Source: an uncultured Lachnospiraceae bacterium (GTDB taxonomy: Bacteria > Bacillota > Clostridia > Lachnospirales > Lachnospiraceae). Taken from it: a stretch of DNA of 64,000 bases. Below the pieces are notes generated by a model. The model saw only the letters and a program-made list of their open reading frames with translations. It did not search any database and had not been told where the DNA came from. Shown here one piece after another: positions 43,404 through 52,369 of the stretch. Numbering within the stretch: the first letter of the stretch is position 1; each line of letters starts with the position of its first letter. The DNA lies in the NCBI GenBank assembly GCA_910589075.1, contig CAJUSK010000019.1, positions 8,674 through 72,673 of the forward strand, in the 5' to 3' direction. A program made the position numbers and the translations under genes.

Positions 43404-45527
43404 ATGAATCAGAAAGATACACGAAAAAAATTAATCTGTGAGTTGGTGGATGATAAACTCTATGTACCTATGAAAGAAAAGGAACTGGCAGTCTTTTTGC
43501 AGGTGAGCAGAGAGGATCGGGAAGCTCTGAAAGAGGTTCTGGAAGAACTGCTGGCAGAAGGGAAATTGGAGCTCACCAAGAGAGGGCGGTATAAAAAGCC
43601 GGAAGAAACATATGTGAATGGTACTTTTATTGGCAATCAGAAAGGTTTTGGCTTTCTGGAAGTGGAAGGCTGTGCGGAGGATCTGTTTATTCCGGAATCC
43701 AGAGTGGGCGGCGCGTTTCCGGGAGATACGGTGCAGGCCAGGGTATTGCCGGGCAGACGCGGGAAACGGCAGGAAGCGGAAGTGGTAAAGGTTCTGGAGC
43801 GGAATATGCGCCAGATTGTAGGGACTTTTCAGAATCATGGTTCCTTCGGGTTTGTTTTGCCGGATGATATCAGGATTATATCGGATGTCTTTGTGCCGGG
43901 GGAGCGTTCCAAAGGCGCGGTAAACGGACAAAAAGTAGTGGTGGAAATAACGGATTACGGCGCGCCTGGGAAAAATCCGGAAGGCATTGTCACAGAAATA
44001 CTGGGCCATGCAGAAGATCCGGGTGTGGATATTTTGTCTGTTATCAAAGCCTACGATCTGCCGGTGGAATTCCCGGAACGTGTGCTGAATCAGGCCGGAC
44101 GGGCCAACCATCCCGTATCGGAGGCAGATATGGCGGGCAGGCTGGATTTGCGGGATCTGGATATGGTGACCATTGACGGCGAGGATGCCAAGGATCTGGA
44201 TGATGCGGTAAGCCTTACGATGGAAGGGGACCTTTACTGCCTGGGGGTGCACATTGCGGATGTGGCCAATTATGTACAGGAAAATTCGGCTCTTGACAGA
44301 GAGGCTGTCAAACGGGGAACCAGTGTTTATCTGGTGGACCGGGTGATTCCCATGCTGCCCCATGCCCTTTCCAATGGGATCTGTTCCCTGAATGCAGGAG
44401 AGGACAGACTGGCTTTGAGCTGTATCATGAAAATCAACGGGAAAGGACAGGTTTTGGACTATCAGATCACCGAAACCGTGATTCATGTAAACAAGCGCAT
44501 GTCCTATACTGTTGTCAACAAAATATTGGAAGAAAAAGATCCGGAACTGAGAAACATGTATGAAGAACTGGTTCCGATGTTTGAGCGAATGGAAACGCTT
44601 GCTGCCATACTGCGGGAAAAACGAAAACAGAGAGGTTCTATTGATTTTGATTTTCCGGAAACAAAGATTATCCTTTCACCCCAGGGTGATCCGGTGGAGA
44701 TCAGGCCCTATGACAGGAACACGGCCACAAAGCTCATAGAAGATTTTATGCTGATTGCCAATGAAACGGTGGCGCAGCATTTCCACTGGCAGGAGATACC
44801 CTTTGTATACAGAACCCATGATAACCCGGATCCGGAGAAGATTGAAAAGCTGGGGGCTTTTATCCGGAATTTCGGATATTCCATAAAGATGACCCAGGAT
44901 GAAATCCATCCCAAAGAACTGCAGAAACTTCTGAGCAGGATCATGGATACGCCACAGGAAGCGCTGATCAGCCGTCTTACACTGCGGAGTATGAAACAGG
45001 CCCGGTATACCACGGAAAATACAGGGCATTTCGGCCTGGCCAGTTCTTTTTACTGCCATTTTACTTCTCCGATCAGACGCTATCCGGATTTGCAGATTCA
45101 CCGCATTATCAAAGAACAGATCCGGGGCAGGCTGGGAGCGGAACGGATAGCCCATTATGAGGCGATTCTGCCCCAGGTAGCCAAAAATTCTTCCAGGATG
45201 GAGCGGCAGGCGGATGAAGCAGAACGTGAGACAGAAAAACTGAAAAAGGTACAGTTTATGGAATCTCATATTGGAGAAATTTTTGAAGGGGTGATATCCG
45301 GTATCACGGGCTGGGGGATTTATGTGGAACTGGAGAATACCATTGAAGGGATGATCAGAGCCGACGATCTGCCCGGTGATTTCTTCTATTATGATGAGGA
45401 ACATTATGAGATGGCCGGGGAGTCTACCGGAAAGCGGTATAAGCTGGGTGAGAGACTGGCCGTGCAGGTAAAAGGGGCGGACCGAATGAGACGTACCATT
45501 GACTTTTGCATTCCACAGGAGGCATAG
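43404..45527 (+). CDS. rnr: ribonuclease R
   Basis: Protein of 707 residues in the RNB family. Two N-terminal cold-shock domains (about 70-210, with GNQKGFGFLEVEG and FQNHGSFGFVLPD) precede the RNB core; TIDGEDAKDLDDAVSL carries the metal-binding Asp residues. An S1 domain ends the protein (EGVISGITGWGIYVEL). The 3'-5' exoribonuclease degrades structured RNA and tmRNA-tagged messages. It precedes smpB by two bases and is followed by ssrA, which places trans-translation functions together. The start at 43404 has AGCGAGG upstream. Confidence 0.96.
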   Translation: MNQKDTRKKLICELVDDKLYVPMKEKELAVFLQVSREDREALKEVLEELLAEGKLELTKRGRYKKPEETYVNGTFIGNQKGFGFLEVEGCAEDLFIPESRVGGAFPGDTVQARVLPGRRGKRQEAEVVKVLERNMRQIVGTFQNHGSFGFVLPDDIRIISDVFVPGERSKGAVNGQKVVVEITDYGAPGKNPEGIVTEILGHAEDPGVDILSVIKAYDLPVEFPERVLNQAGRANHPVSEADMAGRLDLRDLDMVTIDGEDAKDLDDAVSLTMEGDLYCLGVHIADVANYVQENSALDREAVKRGTSVYLVDRVIPMLPHALSNGICSLNAGEDRLALSCIMKINGKGQVLDYQITETVIHVNKRMSYTVVNKILEEKDPELRNMYEELVPMFERMETLAAILREKRKQRGSIDFDFPETKIILSPQGDPVEIRPYDRNTATKLIEDFMLIANETVAQHFHWQEIPFVYRTHDNPDPEKIEKLGAFIRNFGYSIKMTQDEIHPKELQKLLSRIMDTPQEALISRLTLRSMKQARYTTENTGHFGLASSFYCHFTSPIRRYPDLQIHRIIKEQIRGRLGAERIAHYEAILPQVAKNSSRMERQADEAERETEKLKKVQFMESHIGEIFEGVISGITGWGIYVELENTIEGMIRADDLPGDFFYYDEEHYEMAGESTGKRYKLGERLAVQVKGADRMRRTIDFCIPQEA

Positions 45528-45529
45528 AA

Positions 45530-45994
45530 ATGGCAAAGGAAGGTTTTAAGCTGGTTGCCAATAATAAAAAGGCATACCATGATTACTTTATAGAAGAAAA
45601 ATACGAGGCAGGTCTTGCGCTTCACGGTACGGAAGTAAAATCACTCCGTATGGGGAAGTGTTCCATTAAAGAGGCATTTGTTCGAATCGAGCAGGGGGAA
45701 GTATTTGTCTATGGGATGCATGTAAGCCCTTATGAAAAAGGCAATATTTTTAATAAGGATCCTCTCAGAGTAAAAAAACTCCTGCTTCATCGGCAGGAAA
45801 TCCGCAGGATGGAAGGCCGGATTGCGGAAAAAGGATATACGCTTGTACCATTGCAGGTTTATTTCAGGGACGGACTGGCCAAGGTGGAAATTGGTCTTGC
45901 GAAGGGCAAAAAATTATATGACAAGCGTCAGGACATTGCAAAAAAGGATCAGCGCAGGGAAGCGGAAAAAGAATTTAAAATCCGTAATTTGTAG
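45530..45994 (+). CDS. smpB: SsrA-binding protein SmpB
   Basis: Protein of 154 residues with an OB-fold. Signatures are NKKAYHDYFIEEKYEAGLAL with GTEVKSLR, then KRQDIAKKDQRREAEKE in the C-terminal tail. It delivers tmRNA to stalled ribosomes. CAGGAGG precedes the ATG at 45530. The tmRNA promoter starts in the base after its stop codon. Confidence 0.97.
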   Translation: MAKEGFKLVANNKKAYHDYFIEEKYEAGLALHGTEVKSLRMGKCSIKEAFVRIEQGEVFVYGMHVSPYEKGNIFNKDPLRVKKLLLHRQEIRRMEGRIAEKGYTLVPLQVYFRDGLAKVEIGLAKGKKLYDKRQDIAKKDQRREAEKEFKIRNL

Positions 45995-46023
45995 TTGACC
46001 ATTCTGAAAAATGGCTTTATAAT
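45995..46023 (+). promoter_or_regulatory. sigma-A promoter of ssrA
   Basis: TTGACC (45995-46000), 17 bases, then TATAAT (46018-46023), placed 33 bases before the tmRNA 5' end. Confidence 0.8.
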
Positions 46024-46056
46024 GGGAACAGGAAATAAAATGTTCTGTCGTAAAAC

Positions 46057-46392
46057 GGGGTAGTAAAGGTTTCGACAGGGGTTTTGCAGCTGGAGAAGCT
46101 ATCCGCAGGTGATGCGTTAAATCACAAACCTAAATATAAACGCTAACGACAATTTAGCTTACGCTGCCTAATGGCAGCTGTCTGACTTAGGGCACCTGCA
46201 CTTTAAGATCCAGGCACCGACTATGCAGGAAACGACGTATGTTATGCTTCGCGCATACGGGCGTATGATGAAGCTACCGACGGTATCAGGATGTCAGCTT
46301 TCGGATATCTGAGGGAAAATAAATAACTGACTATGATAGTAGAAGGACAGGGAATAGGCTTTTGGACATGGGTTCGACTCCCATCTACTCCA
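46057..46392 (+). ncRNA. ssrA: transfer-messenger RNA (tmRNA)
   Basis: The 5' GGGGTAG pairs with the 3' CTACTCC to form the acceptor stem, and GGTTCGACTCC near the end is the T-arm. The early GGTTTCGACAGGG is the usual 5' tmRNA signature. The resume codon is probably GCT at 46142, giving the tag ANDNLAYAA and a TAA at 46169-46171. The terminal CCA is not encoded in full (the stem is followed by A, then TTC), so CCA addition is expected. About 336 bases. Two alternative hairpins at 46436-46466 could end transcription, but neither has a good T run. Confidence 0.95.
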
Positions 46393-46472
46393 TTCTTTGT
46401 GAAAAGGGATACCTTACCGCAAAGCAGACCCCCACGGACGGAGCGTGTATAGAATGCGTCCGCTCCATTATT

Positions 46473-46516
46473 CATAACAATCGAAAGATGTAAAGCGTGC
46501 TTTCTATTGTTTCATG
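46473..46516. repeat. dispersed CAATAGA palindrome, single copy after ssrA
   Basis: ATAACAATCGAAAG on the left and CTTTCTATTGTTTCAT on the right are imperfect inverted arms around GTAAAGCGTG. This is the CTTTC subtype, also seen at 3027 and 52286. Confidence 0.75.
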
Positions 46517-46551
46517 TCGAGGGGTCTGCGAAACAAAAATAGTATGACTGT

Positions 46552-46586
46552 AAAAAGAAGAGGCATTTAAGCACTCTTCTTTTTTA
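46552..46586 (+). terminator. terminator between palindrome copies
   Basis: AAAAAGAAGAG (46552-46562) and CTCTTCTTTTTT (46574-46585) form a stem ending in a T run. It may end transcripts from the ssrA side. Confidence 0.75.
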
Positions 46587-46589
46587 TTC

Positions 46590-46671
46590 ATGACAATAGG
46601 TTTGCTGGCGAAGTCTGCAATCTATTGTTCATGACAATTGGTTTGCTGGCGAAGCCTGTAATCTATTGTTA
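46590..46671. repeat. dispersed palindrome, two tandem units (TTTGC subtype)
   Basis: Two units of 41 bases start with ATGACAATAG (46590) and ATGACAATTG (46631). Arms ACAATAG/CTATTGT enclose an inner TTTGC/GCAAT stem. The second unit ends where the small open frame at 46671 begins. Confidence 0.85.
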
Positions 46672-46802
46672 TGGAGAGGTTTGAGTATATAAAATGTTAC
46701 CGGGATTATATGGATGATGAAACTCATGAAATCATTACCCGTGAAAGGTTTGAAGAAATATACGACAGCCATGGGTATTCAGGGGATATTGCATTTCTCT
46801 GA
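46671..46802 (+). CDS. small open frame or gene fragment abutting a palindrome
   Basis: 43 residues: MERFEYIKCYRDYMDDETHE, then a short region ending GDIAFL. The start is the first base after the repeat and has no ribosome site. It may be the 3' end of a gene cut by repeat insertion. No family recognised. Confidence 0.3.
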   Translation: MERFEYIKCYRDYMDDETHEIITRERFEEIYDSHGYSGDIAFL

Positions 46803-47212
46803 GGGTTTATTTCCGGTCGGTTAAAATATAGCATCCCTGGCTGTTTATCGTGGCTGTACATAAAAATATAGATTCCGTTTAAGAGACAAAGGATATATGC
46901 GCAACCGGGGATGATTACATGGAATCCTACTTTTTTTCTGGATTTCTATTAGGATAAAAAAATTATAAAGATAAATAAAAATTAAAAAAATACTTGCTAA
47001 AACAGGAATATAATGGTAAAGTTGTCCATATACTATAATACAAATAAAAGAGACAGTGTTTAGTATATGCATCGGATATTATACGCGCGGCAAACATGGG
47101 TTTCCGCAGCGATGAGTTAAATGGACATGTCTGTATGTACATCTGGCTCATAACGCAGAGCATACGCAAAGCGTATGAACTGCCATGGATTATAAAACAG
47201 GAGGGACAAAAA
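46803..47212. other. A/T-rich intergenic stretch without a recognisable gene
   Basis: 410 bases, strongly A/T-rich from 46925 to 47050. A perfect small hairpin CATACGC-AAA-GCGTATG lies at 47161-47177, reusing the GCAAAGCG centre of the palindrome family. TATAAT-like boxes occur without good -35 partners. No gene seen. Confidence 0.5.
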
Positions 47213-47473
47213 ATGGCAAGAGGACCACGGAAAACAATAGAGGAGAAGATCAGCGAAAGAGAAAAAGTGATAGAGTCCTTAAAGGCAAGACTGAAATCGG
47301 AACAGCGTGAGCTGGACGAACTGAATAAGGAAAAGCGCGATCAGGATTTCCAGGCACTGTACAGCATGCTGGAAAAAGCGAATATGTCTGCATCCGATGC
47401 GGCAGATGTAATCAACCGGTATCTGGAAGACGGCCAGGAAGACAGTCAGGAAGACTGGCAGGAGCATCAATAA
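47213..47473 (+). CDS. small coiled-coil protein of unknown function
   Basis: Protein of 86 residues. After a short basic start (MARGPRKTIEEKISEREKVI), residues about 12-55 form a heptad-like charged helix with many Glu, Lys and Arg. The tail is acidic and Gln-rich (repeated EDxQED), with SASDAADVINRYLED before it. The ATG at 47213 has a clear CAGGAGGGACA upstream; the longer frame to 47096 lacks one. A terminator follows. Its N-terminal two-thirds could mediate dimerisation; the function is unknown. Confidence 0.75.
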   Translation: MARGPRKTIEEKISEREKVIESLKARLKSEQRELDELNKEKRDQDFQALYSMLEKANMSASDAADVINRYLEDGQEDSQEDWQEHQ

Positions 47474-47494
47474 GACAACTGTGTTTGGCATTTA

Positions 47495-47540
47495 GAAAAG
47501 GATTCTCATGGAAAATTTTTGAGAATCCTTTTCTTTTTTA
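47495..47540 (+). terminator. terminator after the coiled-coil gene
   Basis: GAAAAGGATTCTCA (47495-47508) and TGAGAATCCTTTTC (47520-47533) are perfect 14-base arms followed by TTTTTTA. TATAAT at 47552 may start the hydrogenase transcript; its -35 is weak. Confidence 0.88.
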
Positions 47541-47614
47541 TATTTGTAAAGTATAATAGAACAAGAGAATGTGATACAGACATGTTTATGCTGAAGAAAA
47601 GGGGTTGGTAAGCA

Positions 47615-49546
47615 ATGGGACAGTCGATTATCTTTACAAATGAAAAGTGTGTGGCATGTAACAAATGCATATCCGCCTGTCCGGCGATTCTGGCGAACCG
47701 GGCGGAAGTGGATGGTGATATGGCAAAGATTGCAGTTGATCAGGAGGCATGCGTACAATGCGGCAGTTGTTTTGACTCCTGTGGCCATAATGCCAGGGAT
47801 TACCATGATGATACGGAAGACTTTTTCCACGATCTGAAAAACGGTAAAAAAATATCCGTTATTGTCGCTCCGGCGTTTTTGGCGAATTATCCGCGGGAAT
47901 ATGGAAAAATACTCGGTTATCTCAAGCAGAAAGGAGTTAACCATATTTACAGTGTGAGCTTTGGCGCTGATATTACGACCTGGGGTTATCTGCGTTATAT
48001 TACGGAGCATAACTTTATTGGCGGCATATCACAACCCTGTCCGGCCATTGTAAGTTATATTGAAAAATACATTCCTGAGCTGATTCCAAGGCTTGTGCCT
48101 ATACATAGTCCGATGATGTGTATGGCCATCTATATTAAAAAATATCTGAAACTGGAAGACTCGCTTGCATTTTTAAGTCCCTGCATTGCTAAAAAGACTG
48201 AAATTACCGACCCCAATACATACGGCTATGTAAAATATAATGTAACATACGACCATATGATGAAAGTCATTGGCAGAGCATATGAGCAGTGCGCTGAAGC
48301 GGGTGATGAAATAGATTATGGTTTTGGCTCCATTTATCCCACACCGGGAGGTCTCAGAGAGAATATAGAACATTTCCTCGGAAAAGAATGTATGGTTCGC
48401 CAGATTGAGGGGGAAGAGCGGGCTTATCAGTACCTGCACGAATATCTGGGTCGTGTCAAAGGCAATAAAACACTGCCCTTTATGGTGGATGCTCTGAATT
48501 GTGAAAAGGGTTGTATTTATGGAACGGCCACAGAGCAGTCCCGCAATACGGAGGATGTGCTGTTTGAAATAAACCGCCTGCGCAACAGATATAAGACAGA
48601 TTCAAAAAAGGGCCTGTTTGGGAAGAAGGAGCGCAGCCCCTGGGCGAAAAATATATCGCCTGCGCAGCGTCTTGCAAATTTCTATGCGCAGTTTAAAGAC
48701 TTAAAACTGGAAGATTTTATACGCAAATATACGGATAAACATCTGGTTATTAAAAAGCCTTCGGAAGCGGAACTGAATAAAATATATGAGTCCATGAATA
48801 AGCAGACAGAGATTCAGAGAAGTATGAATTGTTCCGCCTGTGGTTACCATACCTGTGAAGAGATGGCGGTTGCCATTTATAACGGAGTGAATTTTAAAGA
48901 AAACTGTATTCATTATGTCAAGGATATGGTACAGCGTGAAAAGGAAGTTATCATTCAGAGAAACGAACAGGAGAAAGAAGAACAGAAGCGCAAGGACCTC
49001 CAGTTTGAAAAGATTCTGGAGACGTTTGGACAGATGCGGGCTTCCCTGGCCGATCTGGCGGCGGGCAATCTGCAGTCTGCCAATGAGGCCACTGTTATGG
49101 CGACGGCTGTGAGCGGACTGAATACTTACTGCCAGGCCGTAAAAGAGGAAATCGGAAAAGTTTCGGAATTTCTGGACGAATATAAAGAAAGCAATGAAGA
49201 AATTATTGAGGTGTCTTCCCAGACCAATCTGCTGGCATTGAACGCTTCCATAGAGGCTGCCCGTGCAGGGGAGGCGGGCCGGGGATTTGCCGTCATAGCA
49301 GAAGAAGTCAGGACACTGTCTGATAATACAAAGCAGTTAATTGAACGCAACAGCGCCAATGGCAACGAGTTGATTCCGGCAATCAACAAATGTATTGAGG
49401 ATATCAACGAAATCGTAGCGACTGTCAGAGACTTTAATGAGAAGATTATGACGATAGCTGCCAGTGCGGAAGAAATTTCTGCGCAGAATGATATGATTTC
49501 CGATATTGCAACGGATTTGCAGGAAAGCATGAAACAACTGGTTTAA
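47615..49546 (+). CDS. sensory-type [FeFe]-hydrogenase fused to a chemotaxis signalling domain
   Basis: Soluble protein of 643 residues. Two ferredoxin [4Fe-4S] motifs lie at Cys12-15-18-22 and Cys46-49-52-56. The H-cluster domain (about 75-340) has the three motifs in altered form: SQPCPAI, SPCIAKKTE and NCEKGCIYG. The Cys that shuttles protons in catalytic enzymes (first Cys of TSCCP) is replaced by Pro. A second Fe-S domain follows (NCSACGYHTCEEM). The last 150 residues carry the MCP tip, with SSQTNLLALNASIEAARAGE. No membrane segment. The domain order and altered motifs suggest an H2 or redox sensor signalling to chemotaxis or another kinase. hydE, hydG and hydF follow. Confidence 0.88.
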   Translation: MGQSIIFTNEKCVACNKCISACPAILANRAEVDGDMAKIAVDQEACVQCGSCFDSCGHNARDYHDDTEDFFHDLKNGKKISVIVAPAFLANYPREYGKILGYLKQKGVNHIYSVSFGADITTWGYLRYITEHNFIGGISQPCPAIVSYIEKYIPELIPRLVPIHSPMMCMAIYIKKYLKLEDSLAFLSPCIAKKTEITDPNTYGYVKYNVTYDHMMKVIGRAYEQCAEAGDEIDYGFGSIYPTPGGLRENIEHFLGKECMVRQIEGEERAYQYLHEYLGRVKGNKTLPFMVDALNCEKGCIYGTATEQSRNTEDVLFEINRLRNRYKTDSKKGLFGKKERSPWAKNISPAQRLANFYAQFKDLKLEDFIRKYTDKHLVIKKPSEAELNKIYESMNKQTEIQRSMNCSACGYHTCEEMAVAIYNGVNFKENCIHYVKDMVQREKEVIIQRNEQEKEEQKRKDLQFEKILETFGQMRASLADLAAGNLQSANEATVMATAVSGLNTYCQAVKEEIGKVSEFLDEYKESNEEIIEVSSQTNLLALNASIEAARAGEAGRGFAVIAEEVRTLSDNTKQLIERNSANGNELIPAINKCIEDINEIVATVRDFNEKIMTIAASAEEISAQNDMISDIATDLQESMKQLV

Positions 49547-49589
49547 TACAACAGAAGGCATGTTCTTTTCGCTTCCTGTCATCATGATA

Positions 49590-49620
49590 TAGAGGCGCCG
49601 GCTGTGGCCGGCTCCTTTGT
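49590..49620 (+). terminator. possible terminator after the hydrogenase-MCP gene
   Basis: GCCGGC (49597-49602) and GCCGGC (49607-49612) form a GC-rich stem with a TGTG loop, then CTCCTTTGT. It precedes the palindromes. Confidence 0.5.
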
Positions 49621-49621
49621 G

Positions 49622-49742
49622 CATGACAATGAAAAATGCGCAAAGCGTGCTATTTATTATACATGACAATAGAAGACTCGCGAAGTGTGGATTCTATTGT
49701 TCATGACAATAGGTTTGCTGGCGAAGCCTGCAATCTATTGTT
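49622..49742. repeat. dispersed palindrome, three tandem units upstream of hydE
   Basis: Units start with CATGACAAT at about 49622, 49662 and 49702, with a 40-base period. The middle unit (GACAATAGAAGACTCGCGAA) is nearly identical to the reverse complement of the 34.4-kb array units. The third belongs to the TTTGC subtype. The first is diverged. They end 17 bases before hydE. Confidence 0.9.
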
Positions 49743-49758
49743 TTCGGGTATTTCGGAT

Positions 49759-50799
49759 ATGAAACAGATAATAGACAGACTGGAGAAGGCAGAATGCCTT
49801 ACACGGGACGAATGGATTTTACTGCTTTCCGGGTATCGTGACGAAGACAGGGTATATGCTGCCGAAAAGGCCCGGCGGATTGCAGGACACTATTTCGGAA
49901 ACCGGATATTTATCAGAGGTCTGATCGAGTTTACCGGCTTTTGTAAAAATAATTGTTATTACTGTGGACTGCGCCGGGAGAATGAAAAAGCTCAGCGCTA
50001 CCGCCTGACGGAAGAGGAAATTCTGTCCTGCTGTGAGCAGGGATATAAGCTGGGATTCCGCACCTTTGTCCTGCAGGGAGGGGAGGATGCCTGGTATACG
50101 GATGCGCGGATAGAGCATATCATCCGTCTGATCAAAGGTCGCTGGCCGGATTGTGCGCTCACCCTCTCCATCGGTGAACGGGAAGAGGCTTCTTACCGCC
50201 TGTTTTATGAGGCGGGGGCGGACCGGTATCTGCTCAGGCATGAAACCGGGGACCGGGCACATTATGGCAGACTGCATCCGCCGGAGATGTCTTTTGATCA
50301 TCGAAAGGATTGTCTGCGTGCTCTGAAAAAGATAGGGTTCCAGACCGGCTGTGGATTTATGGTGGGATCGCCGGGGCAGTGTGCACAAACGCTGGCAGAG
50401 GACATGCTGTGGATTCAGGAACTGCGTCCCCATATGATCGGTATCGGCCCTTTTATTCCGCATCAGGATACGCCTTTTGGACAGGAGAGGGCAGGCGATT
50501 ATCAAATGACGCTGTTCCTTTTGAGTTTGCTGCGTATTATGGGAAAACAGGTGCTTTTACCGGCGACCACCGCACTGGGGACCATTCATCCGGAGGGCCG
50601 GGAGGCGGGCATACTGGCTGGGGCCAATGTGGTTATGCCCAATTTGTCCCCGGTTTCGGTACGGAGAAAATATGCAATTTATGATCATAAACTGTGTATG
50701 GACGCAGAGGCGGCAGAAGGACTGGCGGATCTTGAGAAACGCCTGCGGCAGATCGGTTATGAAACAGTTTCCGAACGAGGGGACTGGAAAGGGAGGTAA
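49759..50799 (+). CDS. hydE: [FeFe]-hydrogenase maturase HydE
   Basis: Radical SAM protein of 346 residues. The cluster motif is GFCKNNCYYCGLR, with Cys spacing CxxxCxxC. The barrel carries FVLQGGEDAWY and RHETGDRAHYGRLHP. HydE works with HydG and HydF to build the dithiolate-bridged diiron site. The start at 49759 is chosen by family length and the MKQIIDRLEKA sequence; the longer frame starts inside the palindromes. The ribosome site is weak (GGGTATTTCGG), perhaps because repeats were inserted close by. Confidence 0.94.
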   Translation: MKQIIDRLEKAECLTRDEWILLLSGYRDEDRVYAAEKARRIAGHYFGNRIFIRGLIEFTGFCKNNCYYCGLRRENEKAQRYRLTEEEILSCCEQGYKLGFRTFVLQGGEDAWYTDARIEHIIRLIKGRWPDCALTLSIGEREEASYRLFYEAGADRYLLRHETGDRAHYGRLHPPEMSFDHRKDCLRALKKIGFQTGCGFMVGSPGQCAQTLAEDMLWIQELRPHMIGIGPFIPHQDTPFGQERAGDYQMTLFLLSLLRIMGKQVLLPATTALGTIHPEGREAGILAGANVVMPNLSPVSVRRKYAIYDHKLCMDAEAAEGLADLEKRLRQIGYETVSERGDWKGR

Positions 50800-50805
50800 G
50801 GGGAA

Positions 50806-52233
50806 ATGGACTGTAAATACGATAAAATGTCTTTAAAAGCAGAGGAATTTATCAACGACAAAGAAATACGGGACACGATGGCATATGCAAGGGCCAATCG
50901 CAATAACAGAGAATTGATTGATTCCATTCTGGAACGTGCCAGAGGGTGTGAGGGCTTGTCTCACCGGGAAGCGGCAGTCCTTCTCGAATGTGATATTCCG
51001 GAAGTTGTGGAAGCTGTGAAAAATCTCGCCAGGGAAATAAAAAACAGATTTTACGGCAGCCGGATTGTTATGTTTGCCCCCCTGTATCTGTCCAATTATT
51101 GTGTCAATGGCTGCACCTATTGTCCATATCATCATTACAACGGGCATATCAATAGAAAAAAACTGACCCAGGAGGAAATCCGTCAGGAGGTAATCGCCCT
51201 GCAGGATATGGGACATAAGCGGCTGGCTATTGAGTCAGGGGAAGATCCGGTGAACAATCCCATTGAGTATATTTTGGAAAGCATTCAGACCATATACAGT
51301 ATCCGGCATAGAAATGGGGCAATCAGACGGGTGAATGTCAATATAGCCGCAACGACTGTTGAAAACTACAGGAAACTGAAGGAAGCCGGTATTGGCACAT
51401 ATATTCTGTTCCAGGAAACTTATCATAAAGAAAATTATGAGCGGCTGCATCCCACCGGGCCCAAACACGACTATGCATGGCATACGGAAGCCATGGACAG
51501 AGCCATGGACGGTGGAATTGACGATGTGGGGATTGGTGTGCTGTTTGGTTTGGAAATGTACAGATATGATTTTATCGGGCTTTTGATGCATGCGGAACAC
51601 CTGGAAGCCTGCAAGGGGGTAGGGCCCCATACCATCAGTGTTCCCCGCGTATGTCCGGCGGATGATATTGACAGCGGAGACTTTGCCAATGCCGTTTCTG
51701 ATGAAATCTTTGAAAAAATTGTGGCATTGCTCCGGATTGCAGTACCATACACAGGTATGATCATTTCCACCAGAGAGTCCCGGGCATCCAGGGAACGGGT
51801 GTTGCAACTGGGTATTTCCCAGATCAGCGGCGGATCCCGGACAAGCGTGGGCGGCTATGTGAAAGAAGAGGAAAGCAGCGAAAACTCAGCTCAGTTTGAT
51901 GTGAGCGACCGAAGGACACTGGACGAGGTAGTGTGCTGGCTGCTCCGTCTGGGCTATGTGCCCAGCTTCTGTACTGCATGTTATAGAGAAGGACGTACAG
52001 GGGACCGATTTATGACATTGTTAAAAGCAGGACAGATTTCCAACTGCTGCCATCCCAACGCATTGATGACACTGAAAGAATATCTGGTAGATTATGCATC
52101 CGATGAGACGAGAGAACTGGGAGAAGCGCTGATCAGGAGAGAACTGGAGCAGATTCCCAACAGTACGGTGCGCAGGCGTGCGACGGAATATATAGAACAG
52201 ATAGAAAATGGCAGCCGGGATTTCAGATTCTGA
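50806..52233 (+). CDS. hydG: [FeFe]-hydrogenase maturase HydG
   Basis: Radical SAM tyrosine lyase of 475 residues. It makes CO, cyanide and Fe ligands for the H-cluster. The SAM motif is CVNGCTYCPYHHYNG. The C-terminal auxiliary cluster site has CTACYREGRTGDRFM and a later Cys near SNCCHPNA. HPTGPKHDYAWHTEAMDRA is a further family feature. It follows hydE by six bases after GGGAGGTAAGG, so the two are co-transcribed. Confidence 0.96.
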   Translation: MDCKYDKMSLKAEEFINDKEIRDTMAYARANRNNRELIDSILERARGCEGLSHREAAVLLECDIPEVVEAVKNLAREIKNRFYGSRIVMFAPLYLSNYCVNGCTYCPYHHYNGHINRKKLTQEEIRQEVIALQDMGHKRLAIESGEDPVNNPIEYILESIQTIYSIRHRNGAIRRVNVNIAATTVENYRKLKEAGIGTYILFQETYHKENYERLHPTGPKHDYAWHTEAMDRAMDGGIDDVGIGVLFGLEMYRYDFIGLLMHAEHLEACKGVGPHTISVPRVCPADDIDSGDFANAVSDEIFEKIVALLRIAVPYTGMIISTRESRASRERVLQLGISQISGGSRTSVGGYVKEEESSENSAQFDVSDRRTLDEVVCWLLRLGYVPSFCTACYREGRTGDRFMTLLKAGQISNCCHPNALMTLKEYLVDYASDETRELGEALIRRELEQIPNSTVRRRATEYIEQIENGSRDFRF

Positions 52234-52285
52234 GATACCACCGGGCTTATTGATGACAGTTAAAACCCCTAAACGTGTTTTTGAT

Positions 52286-52326
52286 TATGACATATAGAAA
52301 GTGCGCAAAGCGTACCGTCTATTGTT
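52286..52326. repeat. dispersed palindrome, single copy between hydG and hydF
   Basis: ATGACATATAGAAAGTGC on the left and a degenerate right arm ending TCTATTGTTG, around GCAAAGCG. CTTTC subtype, diverged. It splits the maturation operon. Confidence 0.7.
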
Positions 52327-52369
52327 GCTGGCGAGCATGGAAGTATATACAGGAAAGAGGTACCATATA

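Noticed and set aside
46242..46475. 77-residue minus-strand open frame
   Set aside because: It lies across the tmRNA gene and has no family features.
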